From Anas platyrhynchos (Eukaryota > Chordata > Aves > Anseriformes > Anatidae): DNA of 64,000 bases. The stretch lies in the NCBI RefSeq assembly GCF_047663525.1, contig NC_092602.1, forward strand, positions 1,185,501 to 1,249,500, given 5' to 3'. Positions 53,240 to 63,690 of this stretch are shown piece by piece. Positions within the stretch are counted from its first letter, which is position 1. Every line of letters starts with the position of its first letter. The notes beneath the pieces are model-generated. The model did no database searches and had not been told where the DNA came from. It saw nothing but the letters and a program-made list of their open reading frames with translations. A program made the position numbers and the translations under genes.

Positions 53240-55224
53240 GCCGCAGGAGAGCGGTGCCCGGGCTATTTACAGCACGGTCAGAGCACGATTCAAAGCGGGA
53301 ATGCAGGATTAAACCCAATGAAAACCGGGGTCAGCTGACGCGCCGCGGTCATTGTCTCCCCAAACCCCAAGTCGCGGAGTTATTTCATTAGCTTTCACAT
53401 TCGAGTCGCCCGCTTTGTTGGGTTTGTTGGCAAGGAGATTTGGAGTTTGCCTGCATCAGCCGAATGCATGCCAAGACCCAGCCCGGCCCTTGCAAACAAA
53501 GCCCCCGCCAGCCCCGCTTCAGGAGTTTTGGAGCCAGGGACTTGATCCCTCCAACCGGCCGGCGCTGCCCCGGCGCTGGAAGCACCGAAATCTGCTGAGG
53601 TCGGCTCTTTCCTTGCACAATAAAACTGCCCGGAGCTCCCAAACAGCCCCAAAACACCTGGCCCTGCCTGGCTGCGCCTCCCCAGCCAGGGAGAGCCCCC
53701 GGCACAGCGCTGGGGTCCTGCGGGGTCCCTGGGTGTGGGGGCACAACAGGAGGGAACAGGGGAGCAGGGCAGCAGCGGGACCCTGGGGGCACAGCACCAG
53801 TGCCAGGTATTGGGGACCCCTTCCATTAGTCCCCTGCCCTTTTTGGGCCCCCCATGCAGTGCCTACAGCCACCCCCAAGGAGGGGGCCTTCCCTTGTCAC
53901 CGCAGCAGGTGTCACACAGCATTAGGGCAGCATCACGCAGGGGTCGGTCCCCGCAGTCTGCGGCCACCGTGGGTGCTCCGGGAGCCCCAGCCACGCGCAG
54001 CAGGGCTGGGGCTCCCACACCGAGCTGCAGATGCTGCAGTAAAAGTGCAGCTCTGCAAGAAGTTGCTTCACACAACAGCCTCTTTTTGGGAGGTCTGCTT
54101 TGTGACCGAGTGCCCACCACATTTGCCAGCCCTGCTGCAGGACCCTGCTCCATCCTTGGGGCCCAGGGGCTGCGCAGCCTCACGTCCACCACCGCCCCCA
54201 GCCCCACAGCAGCCCCTGTGCTTCCCTTCCAAGCTTGGAGGGAGCTTGGGCAGCCTCGAGCCCACCTCCTGTCCCTGTCCCTGCCAACGGCCCCAGAAGG
54301 TGCCCGTCTCCCAGCCCCATCCAGGGGGGGACACAGACCCAGGGACAAAGCTCAGGCTGAGGCTCCCACCCCATTCCCAAATGCCAGGGTTCATGGCAGG
54401 GACTGCCCCGAGGCTCTGCCCCACTGCCTGGCCCAGCCCATGGCAGCCCCATCCCAGCCAACTGGGACCAGCATGGGGGGAAGCTGGGGGTGCCCCTGGT
54501 AGAGCCCCAACTGTTCAAGGCTGGCCTTGGGGGGCCACGTGTGCCCCCACAGCCGAGGCTGCTCGAGGCCGTGCCGTGCCCGGCTCCCTGCTGGCACCCC
54601 GGGGACTGCGCTGGGGCCACGTGTGAAATGCTGCAAGTGGTGGGTGCGAGGTGCTGGAGCAGCCCCAGGCGGGGTTAGGGACTGTGCAGGGTGCAGGGCT
54701 CAGCCCTGCCTGCAGGACAAGCCACCCTCAGGGGTGTGTGGGGGCCTGGCACCATCCAGGGACGGGCGATCCCATCCCTGGTGCGCCCCAGGACCCCCAG
54801 ACCCCGCCGTGCCCCTCGTTTGGAGGCGAGCCTGCTTCGCCCTGTGCCCAAAGCACACGAGCAGCACTCCCACGGCCCAGGGAGATGTTTGGAGAAGGGG
54901 AGAAAAAAAAAATCCCAGCAGCAGCCCTTGGCAAGCCCGAGGACGGGTTCGGGGCGCTGCGGCTGCCCCTGGCGCGGGGCCGGCTCCGTGCTGCCCTGCA
55001 CACCCCGCACCCCGCACCCCGACCCGCGGCACCGGGGGCTGTTGGTTTTGGAAGGCAGCAGCCTTTACGCAACGCCGAGCGCTCGCACTTTGCACACTCC
55101 CGCTTTGTGCACAGAGGCTGGGCACTGCCACGGCCCCCTCCTCGCCCCGCTGGAGCAGAGGGCTCAAAATACCGCACACACACCCCCCCACCCCGCATCC
55201 AGCCTCCACCAGGCAGGCTCCCAG
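53240..55224. other. CRYBB3-CRYBB2 intergenic region
   Basis: About 2 kb of GC-rich sequence contains the CRYBB2 promoter at its left end and the CRYBB3 3' flank at its right. Long plus-strand frames (53352-54626 and 54527-55942) run through it and, in the second case, antisense across CRYBB3 exons 5 and 6; I regard both as non-coding. An (CAAAA)n tract at about 53128-53148 is just inside CRYBB2 intron 1. Confidence 0.8.
53330..53339. promoter_or_regulatory. Possible Maf-type palindrome upstream of CRYBB2
   Basis: GTCAGCTGAC, with GCTGAC half-sites on both strands and an E-box core CAGCTG, lies about 130 bp upstream of the inferred start. Large Maf proteins bind GCTGAC-containing elements in crystallin promoters (established for other crystallins); use here is inferred. 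Confidence 0.35.
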
Positions 55225-55526
55225 CAGCCTCCAGCTCAGAGCTTTATTGAGGTTTTTGCACAAAATAAACACCAAGGTCACGGTGCCGGCTGCAGCACAC
55301 GTCAGCCTGCCCCCGGCGTGCCGGGCGGTGCTGGGGGCGCAGGGCTTGGGGGGGGGCTCCTCAGCTGTTCTCGAAGCAGCCCCGCTGGTGCCACTGCTGG
55401 TCCCGCACGCGGCGCACGGACTGGATCAGGGGCTGGTTGGCGTCCCACTCGTTCCAGTGCCGGTACTCGCCCTTCTCGAAGACGTGCTGGCGGCCCCGGT
55501 ACCCCGGGTACTCGTAGCCCACCCAC
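55225..55526 (-). CDS. CRYBB3: CRYBB3 exon 6 (Greek key 4) and 3' UTR
   Basis: The coding part runs to the TGA at 55361-55363 and gives residues 158-211. The 3' UTR is about 135 nt. AATAAA lies at 55243-55248 on the minus strand, so cleavage is expected near 55225. Confidence 0.95.
55243..55248 (-). terminator. CRYBB3: CRYBB3 poly(A) signal
   Basis: AATAAA on the minus strand lies about 115 nt after the stop codon. Confidence 0.85.
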
Positions 55527-57431
55527 CTGCGGGACACGGGGCAGCGCTCAGTGGCACCATTGGGGTGGGGAAGGTCCCCCACCCCCCCATGCCCTGGCTC
55601 TGCTGCTTCTACAGAGCCCCAGACCAGGGCCAGGAGCCTTCATTCAGCCCCAGGGACGCTGCCCCAGTCCCCAGACCGGGGGATGATGGCAGGGTGGAGG
55701 GTGCTGCCCCCATCCTGCTGCAGCACCTGCACCGAGCACCCCCCCAGCCGCCCGTGGACCCCCCGGTGCCGCGGTCCTTACGTCCCGTTCAGGGCCCTGA
55801 CGCTGGCCACGCGGTCCTGGAAGCCGTGGGCCCAGAGGCTGGGGACGTCGTCGTCCACGATCTCCATCTTCCGCCCGGTGTAGCCCACGTTCTCAAAGAG
55901 GTGGATCTTGTGCTCGGGGCTGTCCTGGGGGACACGCTGTGAGGGGCTGCCCTGGGACCCCCCCAAGCCCTGCAGACCCCATCACCGCCCCTACTCACGA
56001 TCTGGAGGGGGCGGATGGACATCAGGCTGTCGCTGCTGTGGCTGTTGGACCAGGAGTCCCAGCGCGGGTAGTCCCCCTTCTCCAGCACAAACTGCTCCCC
56101 GGCGAAGGCTTGGCGCTCGAAGCCCAGCCACCTGCGGGACGAGGGGGTCACGGCCACCCCTGCACGGGGACAGCGCCCCAGCACGAGGTGGGGACCCCCG
56201 GCCCTGGGGCTGCTCCGGCCTCCGCCTCCCCGACTTACGGGCCGGACTCCACCTGGATGGAGCCAACCTTCTCCAGCTCCTTCTCAGCCACGTTCGGGAG
56301 CTCCTCCGTCAGCTCGCACCTCCTGCCCTGGAAGTTCTCCAGCTCGTAGATGGTGACCTGGGAGGGGGCAGAGATGGCAGCAGCCGGGGAGGGACACATC
56401 CTGCACCGCTGCAGGACCGCACACCCATGGCAAATGCGTGCATGGCAAAGCCAGGCTCTCAGCTGGCCCTGCACCGAGGCGCTGGGGGTCTCAGCACCAC
56501 GTCCCCTTGCTGGGGACTCGGTGCAGGGACATCGCTCCTCTCGTGCTCGTGGGCGATGCTTGGCAGCCAGGCCCCAGCTGAGGGTGCTTGCTGTGTTTCA
56601 GCCATGCCAGGCTGGAGCCCAGCTCCCCGGCAGCCCCGCAGGCACCGAGGGTTTGTGCCCACAGCAGGGCTCCGGGGCCACTCAGCTGCGGTTTCCTGCC
56701 CCGGGGCTGGGTTTGCAGCACGTCGCTTCCTCCTCAGGCTCTCACCGATCCTATCGCCGCCTGTGGCCTGCTCCGGCCCTGGGAACCCAGCTCATTTTTT
56801 GGTATTTTCATCTCAAGCCCCAATGGGGCCATGGCTGGAAACCCCTGAGCCTAGGATGGCTTCCCCAGCGGTTTCTCAGGCCGCCCTTTGAGCTGTGGGG
56901 CTCGGCGGCACAGCCCGGCCCTGCCAACCTGCGGCACGGCAGCGGTGCGGATGCTGGACCACAGCTTCTCACAGACCCAGCCCAGCCTTCCGCGAACCCA
57001 TGGGCGTGAGAATTGCAACCAGAAAAAAAAACACCCGGGGAAGGACACTGCTGCTCGCACCACCAGCCGTGACAGTGCTCCATCTCCTGGAGCGAGGCGC
57101 TGCGCGGAATCGCTGGGAAGCCACAAACGCACGAGGAGGCGTCTCCTCCTGCAGGCAGCTGTAAGGCAGCCCCAAAAAGCGTGTGGACGCGTTTGTCCCA
57201 GCAGTGGCATCGCCACCCTGCTGCGTTAGGAGGCCGCTTGCTTCCCCAGCCCGCAGCGCAGCGCTTTGGCACGGGCGAGACTTCGGCTCCCGCGGCGCTG
57301 CGGGGTGAGCGGCGGCACCGAGCGGAGCCAGCCCGCGCTCGGTCACCACCCCGTACCTTGTAGGTGCCACCGTACTCGCCAGCACCCTCCCCAGTCGCCA
57401 TCTGCTCGGGGGAACTTTGCTGCTCGGTCAT
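55361..57431 (-). CDS. CRYBB3: CRYBB3, beta-crystallin B3, complete
   Basis: Beta-B3 crystallin is a structural lens protein of the basic beta-crystallin group. The coding exons are 57357-57431, 56239-56357, 55999-56131, 55782-55924 and 55361-55526; they total 636 bp and encode 211 residues, the expected length. The 25-residue N-terminal arm ([14 protein letters not shown]...GGTYK) is followed by four Greek keys: 26-65 ([16 protein letters not shown]), 66-109 ([19 protein letters not shown]), 110-157 ([19 protein letters not shown]) and 158-about 202 ([19 protein letters not shown]), with a short C-terminal end CFENS. The assignment rests on the beta-B3-specific [13 protein letters not shown] and DVPSLWAHG stretches. 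Splice sites are GT..AG with matching phases. It lies upstream of CRYBB2 in the same orientation, and exons 3-5 have exactly the same lengths as in CRYBB2. Confidence 0.98.
55782..55924 (-). CDS. CRYBB3: CRYBB3 exon 5 (Greek key 3)
   Basis: The 143-bp exon encodes [19 protein letters not shown] to VRALNGT, residues 110-157. The donor is AC|GTAAGG. Confidence 0.97.
55999..56131 (-). CDS. CRYBB3: CRYBB3 exon 4 (Greek key 2)
   Basis: The 133-bp exon encodes [19 protein letters not shown] to IRPLQI, residues 66-109. It is separated from exon 5 by an intron of only 74 bp. Confidence 0.97.
56239..56357 (-). CDS. CRYBB3: CRYBB3 exon 3 (Greek key 1)
   Basis: The 119-bp exon encodes [11 protein letters not shown] to VESGP, residues 26-65. 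The acceptor is CCCTCCCAG and the donor CC|GTAAGT. Confidence 0.97.
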
Positions 57432-57436
57432 CGTGC
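57357..57436 (-). CDS. CRYBB3: CRYBB3 exon 2
   Basis: The acceptor is ATTCGCTTTTCCAG; five bases precede the ATG at 57431. The 75 coding bases give the N-terminal arm. The donor is AAG|GTACGG. Confidence 0.94.
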
Positions 57437-57848
57437 CTGGAAAAGCGAATGGTAGGAGGTCAGCGCGGCACCGGCTTTATGCGAGGCGTGAGTCGTTAAA
57501 CCAGACAGTGCTTAGAAAAGAGGATGAAGAACAGGTAACAAAAAATAATGCAGCCTGTGCTGAGCGGGGCAGCTGCAGACTCCAGCACTTTGCAGGGCAG
57601 AAGCACTCCTGCGTTTGCCATCCTCTCCCCCCTGCACCCGGTGCTGCTGTGCGGGGCCAGAGCATCCTGGGCTGGCCCCAGCCACGCTCCAGGTGAGCAG
57701 GGATCCTGCTCCCACCCCAGGTGCTCATTGAGCTCATGTCTAAAAGCCTGGCCTGTTTCCAGCAGGGATTTGGCTGATTTCGCCACCACACACTGGAGGC
57801 ACCGGTGCCCCCCTAAATCCCCATCCAGTCCCACGAGCAGGTCGCTAC

Positions 57849-57869
57849 CTCTCCCGGAGAGCTCCTGCG
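57849..57869 (-). other. CRYBB3: CRYBB3 non-coding exon 1 (5' UTR)
   Basis: A candidate donor GAGAG|GTAGCG lies about 20 bp after the start predicted from the TATA-like box. The exon would be very short, and the 5' limit is inferred. Confidence 0.5.
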
Positions 57870-57892
57870 CTGGTGGCAGGCGGCAGCCTCGC

Positions 57893-57900
57893 TATTTATG
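57893..57900 (-). promoter_or_regulatory. CRYBB3: CRYBB3 TATA-like box
   Basis: CATAAATA on the minus strand lies about 45 bp upstream of the exon 1 donor. Confidence 0.65.
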
Positions 57901-57934
57901 CGCTGCGGCTGGACAGGGCAGCACTTTGCCCGGA

Positions 57935-57947
57935 CGCTGATGCAGCA
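57935..57947. promoter_or_regulatory. Near-consensus MARE (Maf site) upstream of CRYBB3
   Basis: CGCTGATGCAGCA matches 10 of 13 positions of the TGCTGACTCAGCA Maf recognition element and keeps both half-site cores. It lies about 35 bp upstream of the TATA-like box. Large Maf factors (L-Maf/c-Maf) activate lens crystallin genes through such sites; binding here is inferred. Confidence 0.5.
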
Positions 57948-57949
57948 GC

Positions 57950-59229
57950 CGCGTCCACCCGATTGCGTCCATGGGATTTCATCTCAATAGCGTGGGCTCG
58001 CGGCGCACCATGGAAGCGTTGTTCGGATTTCTCCCGGCTGTCCCTTAGAAATGCGCCGCTCGATCTGCAGCAGATTAACGTGGAAACTCGCATCAGCACG
58101 TTCACGCTGCTTCTTGCCAGCTTCTCTGGAAAACTCTCCCATCAGCAGTAAAGGGGAGGGTTTAGCCTAGAAACAGGCGCAGCGCAAAGCCAAAAAAAAA
58201 AAAAAAGGCAAAATATTTGTTTGGGCTGGAGCACAACGGGGCTGTGCTGGTGCCCAGTGCAAGCCCTGACCCAGCAGCAGCATCGCCACCGCGTCCCCTC
58301 TCCCTCGCTGCGCCCCGCTGAGCCTCCTGCCCCTGAGCTCGGGGAGGTGAACGGGGCTCTGGGGCCTCGTACGTGGATGGATTCATCTGCACAGGCAAAG
58401 CACGATCAGAGATGGGAAAAACGAGCAAATGCCAAGCTGAGGAGCCTGCGCTGCGGCCCCACGCTCCAGGCTTTGTTCCACCTCCAGCAGCGCTGAAAAA
58501 CTGGAGACCACTGAGCCGGTGGCTGCGGGGTGCCCTGCCCCAGGGCTCATCGAGATCCAGGTGGAATCCCAGCATTGGGGTTATCAACCTCTGACCTGCT
58601 TTCAGTGGGCCTTTTGAAATGAAGAGCTGGACGCGAAGCTTTTAATGAAATTGCCAAAAAGCTACAGCCCTGCTTGGCCAGATCGGCCAGCCTGGAGCCT
58701 GTCCCGCTGCCCCTCTGCAGCCTTGCCCAGGGGGGCCCGCCCCAAACCAGGCACTCTGCTGCAATTCCTGCATCGCGCCCGCACATTTGAGACATTTATG
58801 GAACCCCCTTGTGCCCACGGACAGCAGCTGAATGCAGTTTGGTTTTACCATTTTTTTTTTCTCATTTTTGTCTTTGAACGCAAAACCTCCTGGCTGTGAA
58901 AAATAAACCGACTTCTATACAGGAGGACTCAAAGGAGGGAGTGGAAGGTGTCGATTTGTCTCTTTCACCAAACAGAACTGTTTCAGCAGATGACAAACAC
59001 GCAGCTCTCCTCACCAGCGTCCCCCTGCACACTGGGCTCTGCAGTGCCCACGGCTCTCCCTTACCCAGACGCTCGGAGCTTGCACAGGGATGAGGCAGTC
59101 GCAAAAGGGACAGAAGGGACACGGGATCTCATTGATTTTTCTTCCCAACAGACCTGTTTCCTTTTGCTTTTAAGTCCCTTTGAGAAATCCTTACAGTGCA
59201 TTGTTAGAAAATACTAATTGCACCATGCA
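57950..59229. other. Upstream flank of CRYBB3
   Basis: About 1.3 kb has no gene I can support. It contains the CRYBB3 upstream region, an A run at about 58191-58206 and a T run near 58851-58860. It may carry lens enhancers, but no individual site beyond the MARE stands out. Confidence 0.6.
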
Positions 59230-59251
59230 ATACACAACAGACAGAATAACT

Positions 59252-59257
59252 TTTATT
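59252..59257 (-). terminator. Candidate poly(A) signal for the right-hand gene
   Basis: AATAAA on the minus strand lies at the left edge of the AT-rich block that I tentatively assign to the KIAA1671 3' UTR. Confidence 0.35.
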
Positions 59258-59867
59258 ACTTCGGAAATTATGTTGTACAAAATATTTTTATAGCACAATA
59301 TATTTACTGTGTGACCCTTATTTACATCTGCTATAAGGCTACGTGGGACATAGAAAAAAATTATCTGTACAATAGCTCCTTTAAAAACAGGCTCAATACG
59401 GTCTTCACGTTTAATACGGAAAAAGAAAATCCATGAACCATTAGACCTCACCTCTCCTCCTCTTCCAAATCCCACCAGTCAAGTCAGCAGTTATTGCAGG
59501 TGGTATTTTTGAGAAAACGTGGAGCTGAGAGGTTGCCTGCTGACCCCCAGGAGCCTTCTCCAGCCCCCCCCCTACAGGGACACCCACCCACACGGCCCCG
59601 CTTGCACCAGCACGAGGCAGACCCAGGCTGGACCAGAGGCTCCCGGACTTGGTGGCCCCAGGGAAGGAGCCTCCGAGCACCAGGTCCCCAAATCCACGCT
59701 AAAGCTCCGTGGAGCCTTGTTTCTGCCACAAAAGCCCCGTCCTCCCTAAAATGCCACCCCCCCTCTTTTCCCATCACCCACATGAGGGTTCACATTCGCT
59801 TTTCCTTCCCAGCACGTACTTGAGCAGATGCAGGGCGCAGAGCAGGACATTGGTGTGGACGCGTCTC

Positions 59868-59895
59868 ACACACCCCATCCTACACACCCCATCCT
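59868..59895. repeat. Tandem 14-bp duplication
   Basis: Two perfect adjacent copies of ACACACCCCATCCT. Confidence 0.85.
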
Positions 59896-62800
59896 CCAGC
59901 GAAATGAGCCGCCCCCCAAGAAAGGGGCATTGTACTGTCTGAGTTTGATATCTGCAGTAAATCATCAAACTCTTCACCCCACCACATGCATGGAGCACAC
60001 TTGCTTTCTACAAGCAGTAGAAAGGGCCACAATACCGTAGGAGCAGCCACGGATGCTTTCCAGGGTAAGGAATAGAGAGGTAAGTTCCTTTTATTGGGGC
60101 ACAGGTTTTAAAAGCATTGTGTTTGTAACTATTTGACTTAGAACAGCCCTGATCTCACTAAGGTATTTTGGTGTGTCAGGTCTCCATGTAACGCCTTGAC
60201 ATCAAGCCATGGCCTCAGTTAACACCTAAGACAGGAGGCATTATTTCCGGATTTTTTCACAAATACTTAAGGTTATACATGGCTGCTCCAGATGAAATGG
60301 CTGATCAGCTGTTTGCACATCCAGATTTTACAAGTAGCTCATTTAACAGTTTGTCAGTGATAGCTACAAGTAATGGAGCAAAGCAAACTTCTGTGCAAGC
60401 AACCAGATGGGAGCCTTAATTCTGACAGAGCCACGTTACAGAAAGGTTTCAGACTTCAAAGGCTGAGGAGCTGAGAGATTGCACCTTTCTCTGCAGGAAG
60501 TAAAACCAAAGCAGCAAAACTTTGAACAGGACTCAAAACTATGTTGACTTTTAAAATGTGACTTTTCAAACAGAAAAGTGGAAAAAAAAATCCACAATGG
60601 GGGTTCCAATAAAAAGGAATAGAAAGGCTGTGAAAATCCCAAAGCGATGACTAAAACGGAGGAAGGGTTTCTGCTACTAGTAAGAAGAAACTGCAATCAG
60701 AAAAAGTATTTCTGAATTCCACAAACCACGTGCTTTCGTTTTTTAAAGTGATGCATACGCTACTGATGCAGCTCTTTAAGGAAGCAGAAAAAAAACCTAC
60801 CAGCTGCAAAGGAAGGGACGAGGGCACTGCCTTCCACTGGGAGTGCCGGGCTCTTGTGTTTATTGGTACTCAGACACTCAGGACAAGAGCTGGCACCCGC
60901 TCCAAGGCAGGTTCTTCTAATTAAAAAAAGCATACCTGAACAACCTGCTGCAGCTGCGGGCTCGTCCCACTTCATATGATCAGCAAACAGTAGGTGGCAG
61001 GAAGTACAAGTGCAAGAAATTCAACAAGCATTACTTAGGATTAAAATAAGGTGCATAACGTGTATTACAGTATGTTCTATCATTTATGGAGTAGTAACAT
61101 GTTCATAAATCTTTTATTACACAGTGAGAACCCGAAAAGAATAAAGTAGATATTTGATCTTTATACAACATAAAGAAACGATAAAGCAGAAAAAACACTT
61201 TCCCATTCAACATTCTAAAGTTGCTTTTTAATTAGACATTTAAGCATTAAACATTTCTCAGTAGTAGGTTAAACTACTAAATACAGTAAGTTTCAGTGCA
61301 TTGTCCAAGCAGATGTGGAAATGCAAACACATTCAAAGGGCTTTGTGGACACCTAGCATTAATCCCCTCAGTTTCCTCATACACAGAGCAAATACTGCAG
61401 TTCAAGAACTCCTGGCCTTCATTTATCAGACCAAGAAACAGGAAATCCTCCAACTACTGGTAACGCAACACTGCCAGCTTGCTGAATTCTGCACTTAAGC
61501 CTGTGTAAATATTCTTGTAAGCAGGGGAAATTTACCTGATTTCTAGATACTTTTTAAAGTAAGCCCCACTTCATCTGCATAACAAGAGGAAAGCATCGTT
61601 CTTCTCTTCTCTCACACACCAGAGGCTGCTGCTCAGAGCTGTGATAGACCTGGTGGTACGCCTTGAATGCTGCCTTAAAAAATCCCAAAAGACGTGTGCA
61701 AAGCTCATCGTAAAGATTTGCCTTTTCAGGGAAGGCAAGAAAATATGTGCAACTTTTAAAAATTTAGCTACGAGAAGCTCTTTTGCAGTCTGGTTGACTG
61801 CACTCAAAGCGAAGTCCATCTCCCATGGTCCAGGGCTAAAGCCACATGGAATGAAACACTGGGCAGAAATCTTGGGGGGCAATTTCTTAGTTGGTAGCAG
61901 AAGAGGATGTAAAATTGCAATGGTGGCAACAGCTCTGATATGAAATAGGGCAAAGCAGCAAGTAAATTTTTTTTTTTACATAAGAGAATCATCCTTATTT
62001 CATCTCCATGAAGTACAGGGAGCTGCGACTGAAACCGAATCTGGGAGAGAGATGTGCATATGGGACTCGCCTCTTGACACACTGCTGTTATTTCCTGCGA
62101 GCAGACTGGGACTAAAAATCACCTCATCTGCGTCTCCTCCGCGGGAAGAATTGGCACATGGTTTTGGCAGCGACAGGCTCGATAGACAGCAGACCAGGCA
62201 TGCCACTCTGGCTAGCAGATGCACACCGTTGTGGCAACCCCACATGAATCCAGCTTTCTGAAAAGCTGATCGTAAGAAAAAGGACAAAGAGTTCAAGTGC
62301 TGGTGCTTTATCTGTAGTCATTAGAGGACCCGCCAGCAGGGCTGAGGAAGCAGGGAGCGGCTGCAGGAGGGCCCGGAGGGGAGCACAGAGGAGCAGAGCA
62401 GAGCAGAGCTCACTTCTTAGCTCACCATTCCCCGCTGCGTCGTGAGAACACTGACACGAGAGAATAACCTCCCGTCCGGGGCTACATTTTTACAGGTTTA
62501 GTGAAAAGAGCACTTATTTGGGGGAAAGAATAAAGTGTGTCTTAAATGGAAATCTCGGTTGATATTCCAGAATCTGTATTCAAAGATGTTAACGTGTTTG
62601 AGATATTAGTGATACTCATAACACTCGTGTTATGCATGAGACTACCTATACAGCTATCGGGACATCGGTCTTATCAAAAGAAGAAAAGTAAATCTGAGAA
62701 ACTGAAGATCACATTTAGGTTATCCCACAAAATCAGCATAAAAATAAAAACTTAAAACTGGTATTTACAGGTTAACGAATAAAAATATGAAGTGGGACTA

Positions 62801-62907
62801 TCCAAACTGCTATTAAAGTGACATTCAACAATTAACTGGAACCCTGATATGAGTAGAACATCCTCCCTCTTCCCTTCCTTTTTGTTATAAAAAACAGTAT
62901 TTACATT

Positions 62908-62929
62908 TTATATATATATATATATATAT
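62908..62929. repeat. (TA)n microsatellite
   Basis: About eleven TA units lie within the AT-rich right-hand block. Confidence 0.9.
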
Positions 62930-63690
62930 TTTTAAAGAGAACTGGTTGACATTATTGCTTGATCCTTTTAGGAAAGACATTCCAATGAAGCAATTATTCC
63001 ACATGCTGACAAAACACAGAATATACCACTTCAAGAGTGACAAAAATTAACAATTTGTTCATCTAAAAATTATATCGATCTGCTAGATCAGCAGATCACA
63101 TGTAAATATAAGCCAATCAAAAATACATTTTACAAAAAATAATCAAGTCTCCTTTTTCAGTATGGCAGTAAACATAATTTGTTCTTTCACTCTCACCTTC
63201 CACAAATTTCATTCTAAATAGGAGCTTACTATATTTTCACAAAAAAGATAAATCTGATTAAAATTGTTATTTTCATAAACAAACACAAAGCCCAGCCTTA
63301 CACCTAACACATCTACCAAAAGTCATACTTTTGAGTTGCTGAACATACAGGTAGAAATGGAGTCTCTGTTCAACAATGAGGGGGACTTCTCCAGTGCACA
63401 GCACTCCTAGATCAAATATTACAATCTTCCAAGACTTTCTGAAGTGCTAACTATGAACCACAGGTTCTTCTTCCAGGTAGGTCTAAAGTGACTATCCTTC
63501 CATACCTGAAAAGATACAGCTTTGTATTTGACTATGAATATTAAGCAGCTTTCTCCACAAAACAGGAAGGCACCATGCACATAGCAGTTGAGGCAGGAAG
63601 CAAACAGCAGCAACATGACGTGAATTTTAAGTTCAGATGAGTTAAGGCTTCTGTTAAACTTCTTTATCTTCTTCTAGTTAGAATCACTAT

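Larger units (their letters stand above)
59230..63690 (-). other. Candidate terminal exon / long 3' UTR of KIAA1671
   Basis: The AT-rich segment lies where the conserved gene order predicts the 3' end of KIAA1671. A good acceptor, TTTCTTTCTTTGCAG, ends at 63691 on the minus strand. If entered one base into a codon (G|AT), the frame reads DSDSN and then stops, leaving a 3' UTR of about 4.4 kb. An AATAAA signal lies at 59252-59257. Alternative AATAAA signals occur upstream of it. I did not recognise KIAA1671 protein sequence, so the gene identity rests on synteny alone; the segment could instead be intergenic. Confidence 0.35.

Noticed and set aside
53352-54626. 424-codon plus-strand open frame between the crystallin genes
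   Set aside because: It has Pro/Gly/Ala-rich low-complexity content in GC-rich DNA and no recognisable domain. It resembles many other chance frames here.
54527-55942. 471-codon plus-strand open frame
   Set aside because: It runs antisense across CRYBB3 exons 5 and 6 and their flanks. GC-rich composition with few stops explains it, there is no splice or promoter evidence, and the real exons on the other strand are unambiguous.
62546-62755. 69-codon plus-strand frame with a hydrophobic segment
   Set aside because: It is short, lies in AT-rich DNA, ends in Lys-rich low complexity and has no recognisable family. It is antisense to the putative UTR.
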